This document shows, piece after piece, positions 59,035-64,000 of a stretch of DNA of 64,000 bases. Made by a program: the position numbers and the translations under genes. The stretch lies in the NCBI GenBank assembly GCA_941918925.1, contig OW799233.1:79239797-79303796 (forward strand), in the 5' to 3' direction. A model generated the notes under the pieces. The model ran no database searches. It worked only from the letters and a program-made list of their open reading frames with translations, and was not told where the DNA came from. Source of the DNA: Phyto melanocephala. Its lineage: Eukaryota > Arthropoda > Insecta > Diptera > Rhinophoridae. The first letter of the stretch is position 1, and every line of letters starts with the position of its first letter.

Positions 59035-60035
59035 TCCACAGAAAAAAGGTTGCATATGCTGTATAAGATATTAAATCAGCATATTTATGTATGTAAATAT
59101 CGAATTCTATTGTATTGTATTGTTGGAGCTTAAAACAGAAGATTATTTTTTAGGTATTAGTTTTCTTTTAAACCAGTATTATGAACTTATTTTGGATTTT
59201 TTTAAGCACTTAATAACATGAAGCTAATATACAAAATTGTCTGAGGTATAGAAACGAAGGTTTTACGTTTTGATGAGTATGATTAAACAGTGATTAATTT
59301 TGATAAGGGGTATCCGTAAAACAGGAGTGCTAGCGGTACCAAAGGAGTAGTTAAACATAACTATCGGGAGGCGGAAGTGCACTCAAAGTGTTGTTAACAC
59401 CAAGCCACTATATTCTGTTGTTATTTTCCCTTGGACTTCACCATTTTGTCAGTATCAATCCAATGATCTTTGATCTGTAGTGTTATATGTGTAAATTTCC
59501 AAATGGCATGTGTTTTTTTTTTCATGATTATGTGTACATAACTCTTGGGTCGCCAACCACTACGCCACGGAGGGCAGAGCTAGCCGATCTTAAGTTTCTT
59601 TGCGTAGTCGTATATGAACATAACAAGGGTCCTGAGGAAAAATGATTATCAGCATTTTAGAAATGAATTAGAGAATTCTTTGAGAACATTAAATTTGTAT
59701 CTAAAACAAAAAACATTACAACTGATGAGCACTATATGGCTCTAAGCAAATTAGAGTCATTTTGTACCGAAATTAAAAACAAAAAAAAGTAAATTTTCGG
59801 ACACTAATTTCAGAACTTACATACTTCATTAATTTAAGCATAAACTTTATGTGATACGCTATCGAATTATTAAGGGTCAGCCTTCCGTACAGTTTAACAT
59901 ACATATGTATATGAACATACATACATGCATACGTATGTACAAGTGTGTAAGTTAATGAGATGATGTTAAACAGTGCCGTTATTTACAATTATTGATTTAA
60001 TTTTATTATTATTTTTTTTTGTAAGAAAATAGCCA
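59035..60035. other. Intron sequence with minor features
   Basis: Holds a minus-strand tRNA A-box-like stretch at about 59550-59580 (TCCGTGGCGTAGTGGTTGGC) without a matching B box, and a short Lys-rich frame at about 59640-59790 that I cannot assign. Confidence 0.35.
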
Positions 60036-60040
60036 CTTAC

Positions 60041-60217
60041 CTGAATTGACAGTCTCCACTTTATCTTCCATATTTTTCTCTTTCGTGACGGTGGGGTGTC
60101 TCAAGTACCAAGACAAAAGATTAATATCAGTGCGAACTCTATCGGTATCATAAAGAGGTCTTCTAACATTATAAGCCTTATCGCCACAAATCCTCACCGA
60201 AGCGAGATGACTTTTGC
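60041..60217 (-). CDS. Mf: Mf exon, central region part 3
   Basis: 177 nt. The acceptor is ATAAG followed by GC, chosen over the nearby AAAAG because only it restores the frame (G+GC = Gly, then KSHLASVRICGDKAYNVRRP). The rest encodes LYDTDRVRTDINLLSWYLRH, PTVTKEKNMEDKVETVNS. The donor is TCAG-GTAAGT with one base carried over. This donor can join either the distant exon at 23598 (Asp-Pro) or the 26-nt last exon at 48813 (Val), so it is the point where long and short isoforms would part. Confidence 0.8.
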
Positions 60218-60402
60218 CTTATCATATATATTTTAAATAGTTTTTTTATACATACATACATACATACATAAATATAAGTACTTGTGTAGGATGTAAGTAA
60301 ATTTGTTTTTGTCGATTACAATTATTATGTACATTTCGTATGAGTGTTTGTTACGTAACTAAGTATTTAGTTACTACCAATTGAATAATATGGTCTACTT
60401 AC

Positions 60403-60527
60403 CAACATACTTGTGAGCTGGCTCTGGATACATCGACATTCTGTGAACTTCTTTGGCAATGTGACGCACCGGATTTGTGATGCGTGAAACGTATGCATCG
60501 AAAGCCAATTCAGTTGTCGGTTCATAA
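60403..60527 (-). CDS. Mf: Mf exon, central region part 2
   Basis: 125 nt bounded by acceptor TATGCAG and donor TTG-GTAAGT. Encodes [20 protein letters not shown] then [21 protein letters not shown]. It takes one base to finish the Gly codon of the preceding exon and leaves one base (G) for the next. The upstream reading frame beyond the acceptor is intron, so the Met often placed there is not a start. Confidence 0.8.
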
Positions 60528-60592
60528 CTGCATAAAAATAATGAGATTAATAAGTAATAATTAGTTAATGTTGCACCCGCATTCAAACTTAC

Positions 60593-60705
60593 CCAGAAAC
60601 TGGAAATGGAGTCGAGCTACGTGCTCGACGTATTACAGGTGTATGCAAATCACGAATAAGTGACTGAGCTTTATTACGAATTCGGCCTGTTTCCTCACGA
60701 AACGT
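60593..60705 (-). CDS. Mf: Mf exon, central region part 1
   Basis: 113 nt bounded by acceptor CAATAG and donor GG-GTAAGT. Encodes [20 protein letters not shown] followed by [18 protein letters not shown]. Starts in phase 0 and ends with two bases (GG) that complete a Gly codon with the first base of the next exon. This conserved basic segment is one of the parts I recognise from fly myofilin. Confidence 0.8.
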
Positions 60706-60849
60706 CTATTGAAGTTCATTAAAAAAGAAAATCAAGTATAAGTATTTTTATTCTATAAAAAGTAAAATTGCATGAAGCGTCTATAGTGTGCCAGAGGTAG
60801 AGCAGAAAGAGAAAAATTGTCAAAAGAATTTATTTTAAACACAACTCAC

Positions 60850-61347
60850 AGTGAAGGGTTCAGTGCTGAGGTAATTGGTTAGTGCTCGGGCACCGTAACC
60901 AGGCAGAGTTCTCTTTAAGTACGAGGGAGTTATACGCACTGGAGATGATGTTACTCTCACGGGAGTTAAGGAACGTGAGTAGACACGAGTCACTGGTGAC
61001 GAGTACAAATAGGATGGTGATGTATAGACATAAGTTGATGGTGTATAAGACGAGGTATACCTCGGCACATAAGACGATATATATGGCGTATAAGACGAAT
61101 AGTAAGTCGATGGTATATAGGGCGAAGTATATGTCATTGGTGTAGTGTAAGTGTAAGAGGTAATACGCTCTGGAGACGTCACAACACGGGTAGTAGACGT
61201 ACGAGTAAGACGTACTGGTGATGGTGAACGTATAACACGTGTTATTACACGAGCTGGGGAAGTGACGATTCGAACAGGCGATGAAATCACACGAGTTCCA
61301 CGAGTATAGCTTGATGTTGAGTATATTGGATAACTTGTTTTATACAC
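60850..61347 (-). CDS. Mf: Mf exon, Ser/Tyr/Pro/Arg-rich N-terminal region
   Basis: Encodes about 166 residues rich in Ser, Thr, Tyr, Pro and Arg, with repeated SSPVR, TSPARV, RSPSPVR and TSPERI motifs, then a Tyr/Ser/Thr/Pro stretch. This looks like an intrinsically disordered basic segment. The frame opens with GTG directly after TAG, which reads as a splice acceptor, and the triplet before GTG in frame is a stop. GTG is therefore not the start and the initiator lies in an upstream exon, perhaps outside the window. The 3' end is ACT then GTGAGT, a good donor in phase 0, leading to ACG TTT CGT of the next exon. The acceptor has a weak pyrimidine tract, so the 5' boundary is less certain than the 3' one. 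Confidence 0.75.
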
Positions 61348-61349
61348 CT

Positions 61350-62025
61350 ACATGATTTATATTGTATAGTATTTATTAATTAAGTTAGTTTATCAATGAT
61401 TTTTTTTCATTCATTAATTTTTGTATGTTTGCTTGGTGAATGTTTATATGTTTTTATGTATTGTTGATTATTTGCTTTGGTTTCTTTAAAAAAGTATGTA
61501 AATATGTATAAATATACATAAATATTAGGTTGGTATTTACACAGGTGATCGAACCGAAAAACCTGAATTTTTACTCTTTCAGTTGTTGATTTTTGAATGA
61601 CAAATAAACCAGGTTTTTGCTTAAAAAAGTCGTTCTTTTCAATCTTAAGTTTTAATTCCTTTAACTATGTCACCAATATTTCATATAAGTATTTAATACC
61701 GAAAAACTTCCTAAGATCTGATCATCTCATCTCACTTATTCCTAACACAAACAAAATTTGTTTTCAAATGTATGAAGAAGAAGAAATTCATATTCTGCCC
61801 AGAATTTAAAAGATGCATTTTCTAACACTATCAACACATAAAATACCCCAAAAAACAGCAAAACTCAGCAAAATGATTAAAATTCCTTTTAATGACTTTA
61901 TCTGAAAAAGATTTGCATACAGTGTTTTGTAAAATATAGTACATACACATATGCTCAACTTAAAAATGAGGTAACGACGTATTTCTTTTATATGTATATT
62001 TAAATATACTTATTAAAAAAAAGAA
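61350..62025. other. Intron sequence upstream of the first visible Mf exon
   Basis: No second exon, start codon context or repeat recognised. The missing 5' Mf exon may lie further upstream. Confidence 0.4.
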
Positions 62026-62028
62026 AAA

Positions 62029-63200
62029 CAAGTAAGAGTGCTATATTCGGCCGTGCCAAATCTCATATATCCTTCACATTGTATCACCATTCATCTCATT
62101 AATATAAAATACGTATATACATATAATAAACACACCTACATAAAAAAAACATAAAAAAACAAGTAACAGTGCTATATTCGGCCGTGCCGAATCTTATATA
62201 CCCTTCACAACGTGTAGTTATGCTATAACAATTGTTTGTATCACCATTCATCTCATATAAACTACGTACATATGTACATGTAAAAAACATACATATAAAA
62301 AACATACCATTGTAAAATTATAAATTAAGTTTACGTATGTATATTTCTAAAAAAAAAATACAAAAAAATATATATTAAAAAACAAAAAAAAAAAAATTAC
62401 AAAAAAAAATTTTAAAATATTTGTTTGGCTCAGCTAAGATTCGATGCCACGTTTATCTAACCAGTATATATGCATATTGTTGTTGTAATTGTGAAAAAAA
62501 CGAGGTGGTCTTAGGTTTTTGCTCATATCTCAGAAAGTTATAGGGCGATTGTGCTGAATTTCAATAGCGATTCATTCCTGGATATTTCCAAAAGATTGAT
62601 ACCATATAGAGATCTGAGGAACATATAGTTGCTTCTAAAAGTTGATTTCAACCAACACACGGACAGACGGTCAGGGCTTAATCGACTCCTCTATTCATAA
62701 GCTTTCAGAAAATATATACTTTATGGGGTCGGAAATGAAAATTGTAGAAATTACAAACGGAATGACAAAGCTATATATACCCTTGTGCACCACAGGTGAA
62801 GGGTATAATATATACATATAAAAAATAGTAAAAAAGATAAAAAATTATTTTTGGCTCAGCTAGGATTCGATGCCACGTTAACTCTGACCAGTATACTACG
62901 TTTGTATGTATGTTGTTGTTGTGAAAAAAAAGAGGTTGTCGTGGTTTTGTCCTCATATCTCATTTGTTTGTGAACCGAGTTTTCTGATTTTCAATACCGA
63001 TCTGCTCCCGAATATTTCTGATAATACCTCATGCGGATCCATGCGACGTCAGAAGACTTCTAAAATTGATTTCAACACACACACCAGGACAGACGGATAG
63101 GGCTAAATCAACATACACATACGGACAGACGGATAGTTGTAAATCAACTCCTCTATTCATAAGCTTTCAGAAAATATATATATATACTTTAGGCTCCACG
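62029..63200 (-). mobile_element. Outer DINE-1-like element, split
   Basis: 3' hairpin TTCGGCCGTGCCAAA at about 62045 with sequence to 62155. It resumes at 62807 with GGCTCAGCTAGGATTCGATG and continues through the short-variant interior (CCGATCTGCTCCCGAATATT) to AAAATATATATATATACTTT near 63190, where the 5' end is lost. Confidence 0.65.
62159..62806 (-). mobile_element. Inner DINE-1-like element, family A, full length
   Basis: From ACCCTTCACCTGTGGTGCAC (minus strand, 62803) to the hairpin TTCGGCACGGCCGAA near 62180. It interrupts the outer copy; the outer segments on each side are in the normal order. Confidence 0.75.
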
Positions 63201-63204
63201 AAAA

Positions 63205-63435
63205 GCCCCCCAATGAAATAACGCCCAAACGAGAAATGATATATTCTCCAAATTTTTTTCATAAATTTTTGAGTGTTATTTCATATGAAATAACTCCCAA
63301 TTTTTTTGGGCCGTTTTTCAGTTTTTTTTTTAATTATTTCATTTCTCATTTGGGGTTTTCAAATTATGAAATAATCTCCAATGAAATAACACTTAACAAA
63401 TTTTTAAAATTCGGGGCTTGTTTCATAGCGTGAAT
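63205..63435. repeat. Cluster of ATGAAATAAC motifs with a 20-bp palindrome
   Basis: ATGAAATAAC or close forms occur at about 63214, 63289, 63367 and 63380. GTTATTTCATATGAAATAAC at about 63276-63295 is a perfect palindrome. The surrounding text is T-rich and non-coding. Confidence 0.5.
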
Positions 63436-63559
63436 ATTTTGGGTGTTTCTTCATTTTGTATTTTGGGGTGTGTTTGCTTGTAAATAAATTATATAAAAAT
63501 AGGCCTTTTACAAGAAAACTTTTAGCCTGTGAATATATTACAATATCTTTCAAATGTTT

Positions 63560-63725
63560 CCAGATATTTCCATTTGTGTTCATATTGACGAATAGAAAAT
63601 CAACAAAATGCTACAAGCTTTTTTTTAAACACATAAATGATAACGTTCTGGATTTGGATGGTGCGACCTTCGTGACGGACTTCGAAATTAGTCAACGGAC
63701 GGCAATAATGATTGTTTTTCCCTAA
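63560..63725 (+). pseudogene. MULE-type transposase fragment
   Basis: FVFILTNRKSTKCYKLFFKH then LDLDGATFVTDFEISQRTAI, MIVFP and a stop. The L-T-N-K..T-Y...F and TDFE-x-x-x-x-x-AI-x-x-x-FP pattern matches the MULE domain around its second acidic residue. The CFFH block that should follow is not readable. Short, so tentative. Confidence 0.5.
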
Positions 63726-64000
63726 AACAAAAGTAATCGGTTGTTGGTTCCACTTCTGCCAAGCAGTGAGGAGGTACATAATAACAAAGTGTAACCAACT
63801 GGCAGCATTTATACATACAACGTATATTTTCTCCATCTTGAATTCATGAGCAACCATTTTGTTTTTTTACCATTCCTTACGTATAATGTATTAAGTTTAT
63901 TATTTATTTTTGTACATGAAAATAATTTTTTGGTAGTTGGGTTTCAAAAATAGATATATTGTAAATATTAAACAATTCTTTGTCCATACTTCCTCACATC

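Larger units (their letters stand above)
395..61347 (-). other. Mf: Transcription unit of a myofilin-like muscle gene
   Basis: Seven coding exons on the minus strand join without a phase conflict into 1911 nt, 636 residues plus a stop. Junction phases are 0, 2, 2, 1, 2 and 2, and each partial codon completes sensibly. Order of parts: a Ser/Tyr/Arg/Pro-rich N-terminal region with recurring S-P-[VA]-R motifs, a compact central region ([62 protein letters not shown]), and a long Glu/Ala/Arg-rich coiled-coil tail. I recognise the central region as Drosophila myofilin from memory; no search was run. Myofilin is a protein of insect muscle thick filaments. The start codon must lie in an exon not identified, since the first exon here opens at an acceptor. 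Two introns of about 36 and 22 kb are filled with transposons. Confidence 0.75.

Noticed and set aside
59520..59590. tRNA gene or SINE on the minus strand (TGGCGTAGTGGTTGGC)
   Set aside because: Only an A-box-like stretch is present. No B box follows at the right distance and no cloverleaf can be drawn.
60882..61145. Plus-strand 87-codon frame opposite the first visible Mf exon
   Set aside because: Shadow frame created by the Ser/Tyr/Arg-rich repeats on the other strand.
63600..63857. Minus-strand 85-codon frame opposite the MULE-like fragment
   Set aside because: The plus strand carries the TDFE motif; the minus frame shows no domain.

Overview
The window looks like intronic and coding DNA from a higher fly (Diptera, probably a calyptrate such as a blow fly or muscid). 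It is very AT-rich, has GT-AG introns, carries a muscle gene related to one in Drosophila, and its introns are packed with DINE-1/Helentron-type repeats, Helitrons, Tc1/mariner, PIF/Harbinger, hAT, P-like, Transib-like and Jockey/LOA relics. The genus is an inference; no species-diagnostic sequence was identified.

One host gene, read on the minus strand, runs through almost the whole window. I call it myofilin (Mf), a thick-filament protein of insect muscle. Seven exons join with matching phases: 61347-60850, 60705-60593, 60527-60403, 60217-60041, 23598-23397, 1262-1056 and 983-395. They total 1911 nt (636 residues plus stop). The first exon starts at a splice acceptor, so the true start codon lies in an exon not identified here. 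A 26-nt alternative last exon at 48813-48788 is in phase with the 60041 donor and would give a short isoform. The long isoform ends in a glutamate/alanine/arginine-rich coiled coil encoded partly by an 18-bp tandem repeat.

The introns of about 36 kb (60.0 to 23.6 kb) and 22 kb (23.4 to 1.3 kb) hold the rest. Intron 1.3-23.4 kb: a foldback MITE split by a DINE; a hAT fragment; a TA-flanked MITE split by a 3.5-kb DDE transposon (Chapaev-3-like) and a DINE; a Jockey-like fragment; a Harbinger MITE; a Helitron (12.6-18.1 kb) split by a Tc1 element, itself split by another Chapaev-3-like element, and by a Transib-like element; a LOA/R1-like RNase H fragment; and a three-deep DINE nest at 20.9-23.1 kb.

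Intron 23.6-60.0 kb: a PIF/Harbinger element (24281-33617) with four later insertions. One of these is a short P-like element encoding an apparently intact 195-residue THAP-domain protein that resembles KP-type repressors in layout. Further on are more DINEs, a mariner interrupted by a TA-flanked element, two more Chapaev-3-like copies (40.5-46.1 and 51.8-54.8 kb), a mariner relic and a Jockey-like relic. Upstream of the first visible Mf exon (61.3-64 kb) are a nested DINE pair and a MULE-like fragment.

Only the Mf exons and the THAP reading frame look functional. All other coding traces are broken transposon genes. Insertion order could often be read because a second copy of the host repeat in the window shows the empty site.
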